NCBI GenBank assembly: GCA_027943335.1
Contig: BSBK01008423.1
Coordinates: 310,001-374,000 of the forward strand
DNA: 64,000 nt
Source: Chamaecyparis obtusa
Taxonomy: Eukaryota > Streptophyta > Pinopsida > Cupressales > Cupressaceae
Direction of reading: 5' to 3'
Part shown: piece by piece, positions 32,819-44,780 of the stretch
Position numbering within the stretch: position 1 is the first letter of the stretch
How the letters are laid out: the number at the start of each line of letters is the position of its first letter
Notes under the pieces: generated by a model
Databases searched by the model: none
Seen by the model: the letters and a program-made list of their open reading frames with translations, nothing else
Told to the model about the DNA's origin: nothing
Program-made: the position numbers and the translations under genes

Positions 32819-35800
32819 TTAGGTGTGCAGAGGAAAACTAAGACGGCTAACCTCCTCCTTTGTCAGCCATGATGAATCTTCAATAGGTCCTCCTTTCCAC
32901 TTGACCAGATATTCTTCATATCTCCTGTTCCTTGTGCTTCTACCAACATGACTATCCAGTATATCTTTGATCTCCTTAGTGTCTGAACTAGTTGCTAGAA
33001 TACTCCACTCTGCTGCTGTGATCTCATCTTCAACACCTCCTTCATGATACTTTGTCAGATCTAAAATGTTAAACACTGGTGAAATATTTAGCTCAGTAGG
33101 CAATTCTACCTCATATGCATTTTCTGAATCATGTTTCTTCAGTATCCTACATGGTCCAAACTTCTTCATTTTCAACTTGTTATATGTACCAACCGAAAAC
33201 CGCTCCTTCCGCAAATGAACCATGACTTCATCGCCAATCTGAAATTCTTTATGCCTCCTTTTCTCATCCACCTTAGCCTTATACTACACATTCATCTTGG
33301 TAATGTGCATCCTCACCTCCTCATGGATGTTCTTCAAGTGTTCTACAAAATTCTCAGCTTCAGCACTACTTATTTCTCCTTTATCTATCTTTTTCAATTC
33401 AGATGCATTTCTTGGACTACTTCCATATTTAATCTGAAATGGTGATTTACCAGTGCTCCTATTGACAGAATTATTGTATGCAAATTTTTCTTGCGGTAAA
33501 ATCAAATCCCATCCTGTTGGCTTATCCCCAACCAAACATCTCAGCAGATTTCCTAAACTTTTATTCACCACCTCTGTCTGTGGATGATGTGATGAACTGA
33601 ACTTCAAATCTGTCTTCAACTTCTTACACAATGTACACCAAAAATATCTAACAAACTTAGTATCTCGATCTGAACCTATGGTCTTTGGCAAACCATGTAG
33701 TCTCACCACTTCTCTGAAAAATAATTCTACTACATGAATAGCATCATTAGTCTTCTTACAGGGAATGAAATGTGCCATCTTCAAAAATCTGTCAACCACC
33801 ACAAAAATTGAATCATGTCCCCACTGAGTCCTCGGTAAACCAAGAACAAAGTCCATGCTGATATCCTCCCAAGGCTTCTCTGGTACAGGTAATGGCTGAT
33901 ACAACCCTGTATTCTACTTCACTCCTTTCGCCATCTGACATACTCTGCAACTTTGTACAAACTTCTTCACATCTTGCTGCAATTGTGGCCAATAATAATT
34001 TTCACCATCCAAAGCAAGGGTTTTATCACGACCAAAATGTCCAACAAATCCTCCACTATGCTTCTCCTTAATGATATTCTCCCTCATAGAACTTTGTGGA
34101 ATGCACAACTGACTCCCTTTGAATAGCATATCATCTTGGATGATGAAATCCAGCCATTTCGTCCTGTCTAGAGTAACAGGTTCCGTACAACCTTTCCAAG
34201 CTTCACCAAAATCAAGATCCTTTAGATACAAATTCTTGAGCTCCTTGAACCCAACCACTTCAATCTACATTTCTATCAGCAATAGTTGCCTTGTAATAAG
34301 GGCATCTGCAACTCTGTTAGACTTTTCACTCCTGTGTTTCAAAACAAATGTATAACTCTGCAAAAACTTAACCCATTTCAAATGCCTTTGATTAAACTTT
34401 CTTTGACTATTCAAATATTGCAAAGCTTGATGATCAGTATACAAAACAAACTCATTAGGAAGCAGATAATGTCTCCACTTCTTTAATGCCTGAACTATAG
34501 CATAAAATTCCTGATCATAAACAGAATACTTCCTCTTGGCATCATTTAACTTCTCACTGAAATACGCAACAGGTTTACCTTCTTGGCTCATAATAGCTCC
34601 TATTGCAGTACCACTAGCATCACAATCTACTTGAAACACCTTATTAAAATCTGGAAGTGCTAAAACAGGTTGTTCTGTAACTTTTTGTTTCAACAATTGA
34701 AAACTATTTTCTGCCCCATTAGTCCACTTAAACTCTTTTATATCCCCTCTCATTGTTTCAGTCAAGGGTCCACAAATACTGCTAAAATTTTTGATAAACT
34801 TTCTGTAAAAGCTGGCTAGACCATGAAAAGATCTTACCTCAGTAGCACTCCTTAGAGTAGGCCATTCAAAGATAGCCTGTACCTTCTCTGGGTCCATTTT
34901 TAGACCTTCTGCTGAAACTACAAATCCCAAATACACTAACTCTTTCTTCACAAAACTGCATTTCTTCAAATTAATCAACAATTTCTCTTCTCTCAACTTC
35001 TCAAATACCATACGAATATGCATCATATGCTCATCCAATATCTTACTAAAGATCAAAATATCATCTAGGTAAATAATGACAAACTTACCAAAAAAAAATT
35101 TCAGAACCTCATTCATGAGCCGCATGAAAGTGCTCGGTGCATTGGTTAGCCCAAAAGGCATGACTAACCACTCATACAATCCTTCCTTTGTCTTAAAGGA
35201 AGTCTTCCATTCGTCTCCTTCTCTAATCCAAATTTGATGATATCAACTTTTTAGATCTATCTTTGAGAAATACATAGCTCCACTCAAACAGTCTATAATA
35301 TCATCCATTTGTGGCAATGGAAACCTGTACTTGATTGTGATCTTGTTTATTGCCCTAGAATCTGTACACATCCTCCATTCTCCATTCTTCTTTGGTGCTA
35401 ATACCGCTAATATAGCACAGGGACTCAGACTCTCTCAAATCAACCCCTTCTACAATAACTCATGTACTTGTCTGTTCAACTCTTCACTTTCTACTGGTGT
35501 CATTTTGTGTGCTACCTTGTTTGGCAAACTGGCTCCTGGAATCAAATCCATCTAATGACTAATCTTCCTTACGGGTGGTAATCCATCAAGTACATTATCA
35601 GATACAATATCTTGAAACTCATTCAACAAATCTGCAACCTCTACAGGTACATCCTCTACTTCTTTACCAACTTTTGGAATTAAAGTAAAACACACATGCT
35701 CATGCCTCATACCATCTAGGAATTTTCTTCCATCAACAAATGTTATTCTTGCATTACCACATACTTTTTCTTCGGTCTCCTTCAATGACTTTAGTTTATG

Positions 35801-37310
35801 TCGCACTCCATCCTTTGTCAGGGAATACGTATTCGCATGACCATCGTGTACAACACATCTATCAAACTGCCAGGGTCTACCCAACAACATATGACATGCA
35901 TCCATAGAGATGATATCACATAGTACCTCATCTTGGTACCCGCCGATCTTGAACTTTACCAGGCACTGTTCACTAACCATGACCTTGTGGTCATCCTGCA
36001 CCTAGGCAATCTAATATGGATGTGGGTGTTTCTATCTCTTGAGCTTTAACTTTGTCACCATCTCTTCTGACACCAAATTGTCAGTGCTTCCACTATCGAT
36101 AATCACATCACAGCATTTACCTCACACTGTCATCGAGTGCGAAATGGGCTCCTCATTTGTTCAGGTTTGTCCTCACCACTTAGCAAGACTCTTCTGTTAA
36201 TTAGCATTTCTCCTCTTTTAGCATCTTCAGAATTTGATGATCTAGCATCTTCATCTACATGTGCAACTCTGGCCTAGCCTTCATTTGTCCTGTCTGTTCT
36301 GCCTTGGCGCTGAGGACATTCAAATGCCCTATGACCTTCTTCTCCATAGTGAAAACATGTTCCACGGAAGCCTCCTCTTCTAGATCCTTGTCCTCTTCCT
36401 CTTCCTCTTTGATCTCTATTATTTTGATCCTAGAAACGATTGAAATTATTTCCTCTCTGATTCTGACTGCTACTGGCCTCATCATTCTTTTTCGGATCTT
36501 CATTTTGGCCACCATATGACCATCCACCAAATCGTCCACCGTGACCTCTTCCATTTTGTTTACTCTCAAACTTCTTGTTCAACTTTTCCTCTACTTTTAG
36601 GGCAAACTGGTATGCCTCTTCAATACTGTTCATTTGAACCAGATTCAACTCCTCCTGAATGCTTGGCCTTAACCTATTAAGGTATCGGGCAACTTTCTCC
36701 TTGTCAGCTTCTGCATGGCCTGTTCTGATGAGAAGTCGATAGAACTCCTCTGTCTACTCCTGAACAGATCTTCCTGCTTGCTTCAAACTCTGCATTTTCT
36801 TCAGTAGGTCAAGCTCATAATCAACAAGAATGAACTGTCACTTCAATTTATCTACCATCCAATCCCATCGCATGATTTTCTCCTTTCCCCTTCTATTTCG
36901 CTCCAACTGAATCTCTTGCCACCATATCTTCGCATGACCTTTCAATCTGGCCTTTGCAAATTTGACCCTATCAGGATCCTCAACATCTTCATACTCAAAA
37001 TATTCCTCACATTCATTGATCCAGTCGATCAATTCTTCTAGGTTAAGATTTCTAGAAAATGTATGAACCTCAATTTTGAGGTCTTTTCCCAATCTTACAA
37101 ATCACCCGAAAAAGTCTTTCTTCCTCTTGGTTCACATTTTCAGCTTCTCCTTCTTGATATTCTTCTTCAGCTTCATCCTCGCTTTCATCTCTGACATTAA
37201 GATTCATTCCTCTGTGAATCTCTTCTTGCAATACTCGCACTTGTCTCTGCAGCTCTAACCTCAGGTGTCACAGCACCAGCTCTTCCGCCACGTTCTCTTC
37301 GTGGAGGCAT
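32819..37310 (-). pseudogene. Element A copy 3 gag-pol polyprotein, dead
   Basis: The gag start ATG is at 37310-37308 (MPPRRERGG) and the chromodomain end is at 32819 (TAA). Gag capsid-like block about 37092-36838; knuckle about 36361-36319 (CFHYGEEGH, Cys to Tyr); protease near 36090; RT/RNase H 35500-34265 with YLDD near 35070; integrase 34258-33284; chromodomain within 33271-32819 ([10 protein letters not shown]), which is open to its end in this copy. Two frameshifts are seen, one in early gag (2-bp loss near 37255) and one near 36121 beside the protease. Integrase also lacks four residues (DGQT) because of a 12-bp in-frame deletion near 33581. The integrase stop of copies 1 and 2 is absent here. 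Confidence 0.9.
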
Positions 37311-37411
37311 TTTCGGATTGCACCCTGAAACCCTAACCACGGTCTTGGTGCAAACTACCTCATAGTCGGCAATCTGTTTACAAACTCAAAAAAACCTTCT
37401 CTGATACCACT

Positions 37412-38269
37412 TGATGAAGGTTGCTCCCCTTAATACCACAAACACATAACAGAAACAAAGAAACCCAACAATATGCAAGAACAGAAAATTGGCTTCTTAT
37501 TATCTTCACAAATGTGGAATTACAAACTTTCAGAATTACAGTATGCAAAGCCACATGGGAATTCCCTTACAATATTCTGTAGGACAAAGCTTCGAATCAA
37601 TACCCTGATCTACTACCCAGAACTATTCTGAACTGCCTAAGACAATAATACAGCCGTCTTTATATAGGCAATTTTCCACCGCCTGGGAAGGTTCCAGAAT
37701 TTTAGCCAATAGGGCCGACCAAACTTAGAATTATTTTATTTTACATTTTATTGCATCATAGTCAGCTCAAGATAACCTTTGAAACCCAAACAGAAATTTT
37801 GAAAAAAATTATTTTTCGCCAATTCAGGTGGGCCAACTTCCGAAGACCATAAGTCATCACCAGTTGACCCGATCGGCTATTATAACCCCATTTTAGAAAT
37901 GCCACGAAGCGCTCTACAGGCTTGACCAGTGCAAGTGCCTGTCACCCAAATTTTCAACCTCATCCGGGGCCTCTAAAGCCTTCAAAACTGAGTTTAAAGA
38001 TTTTGTTCCTTTCTGCCAATACCGAAAATCTTTAATATCTTTCAATATACACTTGATCTGGCAATGAAACTTTACTAGCAGACTTATATGACCAAAATAA
38101 ACCTCCAAGAAAGAAATCAGATCATTCTGAGCACATACAAAAATTATCAAAAATAGTAACTTTCCATAAATAGCAGCTCTGCACAAAATAGCCCTTATTG
38201 AATATGAAAATAAAATTATTTTTTTGGGTGATGCAAGATTGCTCTTACACCTAGGATGCTCCTGCATCA
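37412..38269 (-). repeat. LTR4 of element A (858 bp)
   Basis: The LTR runs TGATG to CATCA, with a TATA box at about 37658-37666 (minus). It carries the 13-bp duplication near 37605-37620 that is otherwise found only in LTR1. It joins copies 3 and 4. Confidence 0.9.
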
Positions 38270-38307
38270 GACACCCAGAGTAATTTGAGAAGTGACCCTG
38301 TCACGAC

Positions 38308-41300
38308 TCAGGTGTGCAGAGGAAAACTAAGATGGCTAACCTCCTCCTTTGTCAGCCATGATGAATCTTCAATAGGTCCTCCTTTCCACTTGACCAGATA
38401 TTCTTCATATGTCCTGTTCCTTACGCTTCTACCAACATGACTGTCCAGTATATCTTCGATCTCCTTAGTGTCTGAACTAGTTGCTAGAATACTCCACTGT
38501 GCTGCTGTGATCTCATCTTCAACACCTCCTTCATGATACTCTGTCAGATCTAAAATGTTAAACACTTGTGAAATATTTAGCTCAGTAGGCAATTTTACAT
38601 CATATGTGTTTCCTGAATCATGTTTCTTTAGTATCCTACATGGTCCAAACTTCTTCATTTTCAACTTGTTATATGTACCAACCGGAAACCGCTCCTTCCG
38701 CAAATGAACCATGACTTCATCACCAACCTAAAATTCTTTATGCCTCCTTTTCTCATCCAGCTTAGCCTTATACTATGCATTCATCTTGTTAATATGCATC
38801 CTCACCTCCTCATGGATGTTCTTCAAGTGTTATGCAAAATCCTCAGCTTCAGCACTACTTATTTCTCTTTTATCTATCTTTCTCAATTCAGATGCATTTC
38901 TTGGACTACTTCCATATACAATCTGGAATGGTGATTTACCAGTGCTCCTATTGACAGAATTATTTTATGCAAATTCTGCACATGGTAAAATCAAATCCCA
39001 TCTTGTTGGCTTATCCCCAACCAAACATCTCAGCAGATTTCCCAAACTTCTATTCACCACCTCTGTCTGTCCATCAGTCTGTGGATGATGTGATGAATTG
39101 AACTTCAAATCTATCTTCAACTTCTTCCACAATGTCTGCCAAAAATATCGAACAAACTTAATATCTCGATCTGAAACTATGATCTTTGGCAAACCATGTA
39201 GTCTCACCACTTCTCTAAAAAATAATTCTGCTACATGAACAAAATCATTAGTCTTCTTATAGGGAATGAAATGTGTCATCTTCGAAAATTTGTCAACCAC
39301 CAAAAAAATTGAATCATGTCCCCACTGAGTCCTCTGTAAACTAAGAATAAAGTCCATGCTGATATCCTCCCAAGGCTTCTCTGGTACAGGTAATGGCTGA
39401 TACAAACCTGTATTCTGCTTCACTCCTTTCGCCATCTGACATACTCTGCAACTTTGTACCAAATTCTTCACATCTTGCTGTAATTGTGGCCAATAATAAT
39501 TCTCACCAACCAAAGCAAGGCTTTTATCCCGACCAAAATGTCTAGCAAATCCTCCACTATGCTTCTCCTTAATGAGATTCTCCCTCATAGAACTTTGTGG
39601 AATGCACAACTGACTCCCTTTGAATAGCATATCATCTTAGATGATGAAATCCAGCCATTTCGTCCTGTCTAGAGTAACAAGTTCCGTACAAGCTTTCCAA
39701 GCTTCACCAAAATCAAGATCCTCTAGATACAAATTCTTGAGCTCCTTGAACCCAACCACTTCAATCTGCATTTCTATCAGCAATAGTTTCCTTCTACTAA
39801 GGGCATCTCCAACCCTGTTAGACTTTTCCTTCTTGTGTTTCAAAATAAATGTATAACTCTACAAAAACTCAACCCATTTCAAATGTCTCTGATTCAACTT
39901 TCCTTGACTATTCAAATATTGCAAAGCTTGATGATCAGTATACAAAACAAACTCCTTAGGAAGCAGATAATGTCTCCACTTCTTTAATGCCTGAACCATA
40001 GCATAAAATTCATGATCATAAACAGAATACTTCCTCTTGGCATCAGTTAACTTCTCACTGAAATACGCAACAGGTTTACCTTCTTGGCTCATAATAGCTC
40101 CTATTGCAGTACCACTAGCATCACAATCTACTTGAAACACCTTATTAAAATTTGAAAGTGCTAAAACAGGTTGTTCTGTAACTTTTTGTTTCAACAATTG
40201 AAAACTCTTTTCTGCCCCATTAGTCCACTTAAACTCTTTTCTATCCCTTCTCATTGTTTCAGTCAAGGGTCCACAAATACTGCTAAAATTTTTTATAAAC
40301 TTTCTGTAAAAGTTGGCTAGACCATGAAAAGATCTTACCTCAGTAGCACTCCTTGGAGTAGGTCATTCAAGGATAGCCTGTACCTTCTCTGGGTCCATTT
40401 TTAGACCTTCTGCTGAAAGTACAAATCCTAAATACACTAACTCTTTCTTCACAAAACTGCATTTCTTCAAATTAATCAACAATTTCTCTTCTCTCAACTT
40501 CTCAAATACCATACGAATATGCATCATATGCTCATCCAATGTCTTACTAAAGATCAAAATATCATCTAGGTAAACAATGACAAACTTACCCAGAAATTCT
40601 TTCAGAACCTCATTCATGAGCCGCATGAAAGTGCTCGATGCATTGGTTAGCCCAAAAGGCATGACTAACCACTCATACAGTCCTTCCTTTGTCTTGAAGG
40701 AAGTCTTCCATTCATCTCCTTCTCTGATCCGAATCTGATGATATCCACTTTTCAGATCTATCTTTGAGAAATACATAGCTCCACTCAAACAGTCCATAAT
40801 ATCTTTCATTCGTGGCAATGGAAACCTGTACTTGATTTTGATCTTGTTTATTGCCCTAGAATCTGTACACATCCTCCATTATCCATTCTTCTTTGGTGCT
40901 AATACCGCTGGTACAACAGAGGGGCTCAAACTCTCTTGAATCAACCCCTTCTGCAATAACTCATGTACTTGTCTATTCAACTCTTCACTTTCTGTTGGTG
41001 TCATTCTGTGTGCTGCCTTGTTCGGCAAACTAGCTCTTGGAATCAAATCCATCTGATGACTGATCTTCCTTACGGGTGGTAATCCATCAATTACATTATC
41101 AGATACAATATCCTAAAACTCATTCAACAAATCTACAACCTCTACAGGTACATCTTCTACTTCTTTACCAATTTTTGGAATTAAAGTAAAACACACATGC
41201 TCATGCCTCATACCATCTAAGAATTTTCTTCCATCAACAAATGTTATTCTTGCATTACCACATACCTTTTCTTCGGTCTCCTTCAATGGCTTTAGCTTAT

Positions 41301-42813
41301 GTCACACTCCATCCTTTGTCAGGAAATAGGTATTTGCATGACTATCATGTACAACACATCTGTCAAACTACCAGGGTCTACCCAACAACATATGACATGC
41401 ATCCATAGAGATGATATCACATAGTACCTCATCTTGGTACCCGCCGATCTTGAACTTTACCAGGCACTATTCACTGACCATGACCTTGTGGTCATCCTGC
41501 ACCTAGGCAATCCAATATGGATGTGGGTGTTTCTGTCTCTTGAGCTTCAACTTTGTCACCATCTCTTCTGACACCAAATTGTCAGTGCTTCCACTATCAA
41601 TAATCAGATCATAGAATTTACCCTCGCACTTGCATCGAGTGTGAAACAGGCTCCTCCTTTGTTCAGGTTCGTCCTCACCACTCAGCAAGACTCTTCTATT
41701 AATTAGCATTTCTCCTCTTTCAGCATCTTCAGAATTTGATGATCTAGCATCTTCATCTACATGTGCAACTCTGGCCTAATCTTTATTTCTCTTATCTGTT
41801 CTGCCTTGGTGCTGAGGACATTCAAATGCCCTATGACCTTCTTCTCCATAGTGAAAACATGTTCCACGGAAGCCTCCTCTTCCAGATCCTTGTCCTCTTC
41901 CTCTTCCTCTCTGATCTCTATTATTCTAATTGTAGAAATGATTGAAATTATTTCCTCTCTGATTCTGACTGCTACTGGCCTCATCCTTCTTTTTTGAATC
42001 TTCATTTCGGCCACCATATGACCATCCACTAGATCGTCTACCACGACCTCTTCCATTTTGTCTGCTCTCAAACTTCTTGTTCAACTTTTCCTCTACTTTT
42101 AAGGAAAACTAGTATGCCTCTTCAATATTGGTCATTCGAACTAGATTCAGCTCCTCCTGAATGCTTGGCCTTAACCCATTAAGGTATCAGGCAACTTTTT
42201 CCTTATCAGCTTTTGCATTGCCTGTTCTGATGAGAAGTCGATAGAACTCCTCTGTATACTCCTGAACAAATCTTCCTGCTTGCTTAAAACTCTACATTTT
42301 CTTCAGTAGGTCAAGCTCATAATCAACAGGAATGAACTATCACTTTAATTTATCCACCATCTGATCCCATCTCATTATTTTCTCCTTTCCACTTCTATTT
42401 CACTCCAACTGAATCTCTTACCACCATATCTTCGCATGTCCTTTCATTCTGGCCTTCACAAATTTGACCCTATCAGGATCCTCAACATCTTCATACTCAA
42501 AATATTTCTCACATTCATTGATCTAGTCGATCAATTTTTATGGGTTAAGATTTCTAGAAAATGTAGGAACCTCAATCTTAGGTCTTTTCCCAATCTTACA
42601 AATCACCCAAAAAAGTCTTTCTTCCTCTTTGTTCACAATTTCAGCTTCTCCTTCTTGATATTCTTCTTCGGCTTCATCCTCGCTTTTGTCTCTGACATTA
42701 AGATTCATTCCTCTGCGAATCTCTTCTTGCAATGCTCGCACTTGTCTCTACAGCTCTCTAACCTCAGGTGTCACAGCACCAGCTCTTCCGCCACGTTCTC
42801 TTCATGGAGGCAT
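38308..42813 (-). pseudogene. Element A copy 4 gag-pol polyprotein, dead but in one frame
   Basis: ATG 42813-42811 to TGA 38308 is 4,506 nt, exactly 1,502 codons, with all domains in register. Gag about 42741-42100; knuckle about 41865-41823 (Cys to Tyr); protease near 41600; RT 40872-40363 with YLDD near 40560; RNase H 40266-39859 (VDCDASG); integrase 39630-38965; integrase end plus chromodomain 38712-38308 (EEYLVKWKG then [12 protein letters not shown]). Inactivation is only by nonsense changes, starting at codon 4 (CGA to TGA) and including TGA TAG at the conserved gag stop (about 42345). The integrase core is largely open and keeps the Arg codon that became TGA in copies 1 and 2. Confidence 0.9.
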
Positions 42814-42914
42814 TTTTGCGATGCGCGCTGAAACCCTAACCACGGTCCTAGTGCAAACTACCTCACAGTCGATGATTTGTTTACACACTCAAGAAAACCT
42901 GCTCTGATACCGCT

Positions 42915-43759
42915 TGATGAAAGGTGTTCCTCTTAATACCACAAACACATAACAGAAATAGAGAAACCCAACAATATTCAAGAACAGAAAATTGGCTTCT
43001 TATTATCTGCACAAATGTGGAATTACAAACTTTCAGAATTATAATATGCAAAGCCACATGGGCATTCCCTTACAATATTCTATAGGACAAAGCCTCGAAT
43101 CAATACCCAGAACTATTCTAAACTGCCTAAGACAATAATATAGCCTTCCTTATATAGGCAATTTTCCACCGCCTGGGAAGGTTCTATAATTTTAGCTAAT
43201 AAGGCCGACCAAACTTAGAATTATTTTATTTTACATTTTATTACATCATAGTCGGCTCAAGATAACCTTTGAAACCTGAACAAAAATTTTGAAGAAAATT
43301 ATTTTCCGCCAATTCAGGTGGCCCAACTTCCGAAGACCATAAGTCATCACCAGTTGACCCGATCGGCTATTATAACCCCATTTCAAAAACACCACGAAGC
43401 GCTCTATAGGATTGACCAGCGTAAGTGTCCATCATCCAAATTTTTGACCTCATCCGGGGCCTCTAAAGCCTTCAAAACTGAGTTCAAAATTTCTGTACCC
43501 TACTGCCAATACTGAAAATCTTCAATATCTTCCAATATACACTTGATCTGGCAATGAAACTTTACTGACAGACTTATATGACCAAAATGAACCTCCAAGA
43601 AAGAAATCAAATCATTATGAGCACATACGAAAATTACCAAAAATAGTAACTTTCCATAAATAGCAGCTCTGCACAAAATAGCCCTTATTGAATATAAAAA
43701 TAGAAATATTTTTTTGGGTGATGCAAGATTGCTCTTACACCTAGGATGCTCCTGCATCA
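42915..43759 (-). repeat. LTR5 of element A (845 bp), 5' end of the array
   Basis: This is the outermost 5' LTR, running TGATG to CATCA, with a TATA box at about 43148-43156 (minus). It is directly followed by CAAGT (43760-43764), the partner of 3875-3879. Confidence 0.92.
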
Positions 43760-43764
43760 CAAGT
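43760..43764 (+). repeat. Right 5-bp target-site duplication (CAAGT) of the element A array
   Basis: This is identical to 3875-3879 at the other end of the array. Confidence 0.85.
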
Positions 43765-44780
43765 AGAAATAGGAGTTGCTTTGTTGAGTAAGGGCTAATT
43801 AGGCCTAGGAGAAGAGCATTTGGGGATGGAAGTATTCACCAGTTAAAGGATGGAACATTGAGATTGAGATGGGGTTAGTAACTCTTAAAAGGGTATTGGA
43901 AAAGGTAAATACTTTGCTAGGTTGTTTGGAGAGTTTGGGTGTAATTTTCTAAATTTTGTGTGTGTAGGTCTACTAGATAGGCCTAGAAGGGCTGTAGAAG
44001 AATAATGGTTTGATTTGAATAGATCAGAGTGAATGTGGTGTTGAAACATGGTGAATAGACCATGATGAGATGATACTTGATGTTAGGATCAGGGTGAAAA
44101 GCCTTGTTGAGGTTTTGACATGGTCCATTTCTGCAAGGGCTGCTTATTATTTTCTCATGTTATCTCTTTTTTTTTCCTTGTGTATGCTAGAGGAATGGAG
44201 ACAAGGTTAATGATCGATCAAAGATCATATGAAACTATGTAAACCACTTTTAGTAATAAAAAATTTAAATTTTTTGTATATTGTCAGTCTTTGTCGCAAG
44301 GGTACAGTGAGAGAGTTCATTGACAAAATTATCCTGGGTATGTGTAGGATCATGGTATGCCAAAAAAGTGGTGATGTGAAAAAAAACTTATTTTCACTTG
44401 TCCAAAAGTGCACAAATAGATTTGTTGACTTTTTGGTAGGCCTGGGTATCAGTACACCTGGCCAAACCAAAAGCCAAACCTGAAGGCATTATCGGATATC
44501 CGATATTTGCCAGTGAATATAAATCACTGTACCCAGCCGCATTCAACATTTTTTCATTGCAAAAATGTGAACGCAACTAGGCTTTTGGATATCCAGTCCC
44601 ATATCCCTTATCTGATTTTTCCCAAATTGCCCTGGTAAGTGAAGCTTCTATTTTTTATTATTTTAATTATTTTTAAATATAAATATATAGTTTTTTATAT
44701 AAAAATTAGGGTAGTAATGAGTTTTTGTATTATTTTTTAAAATTCATTGTAATTATCTTTTTTTTTCATTCCTATTAGAC
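43765..44780. other. No gene seen; contains a 14-bp palindrome
   Basis: This is AT-rich host or older repeat DNA flanking the array. A perfect palindrome, ATCGGATATCCGAT, lies at 44491-44504. No coding frame is supported. An acceptor-like TATTAG directly before 44780 may belong to the next gene. Confidence 0.45.

Larger units (their letters stand above)
3880..43759 (-). mobile_element. Tandem array of chromovirus (Ty3/gypsy) element A: LTR-int-LTR-int-LTR-int-LTR-int-LTR
   Basis: Five LTRs (3880-4736, 9354-10199, 31938-32780, 37412-38269, 42915-43759) alternate with four internal regions in one orientation. Neighbouring bodies share a single LTR, and no host DNA lies between units. Each body has a primer binding site complementary to initiator tRNA-Met (TGGTATCAGAG) beside its 5' LTR and encodes gag, protease, RT, RNase H, integrase and a C-terminal chromodomain. 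The outer borders carry the CAAGT duplication. The array is interrupted only by element B (14844-31928), which split the primer binding site of copy 2. The order of pol domains and the chromodomain place it in the chromovirus branch; the exact clade is not assigned. All four copies are coding-dead. Confidence 0.92.
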
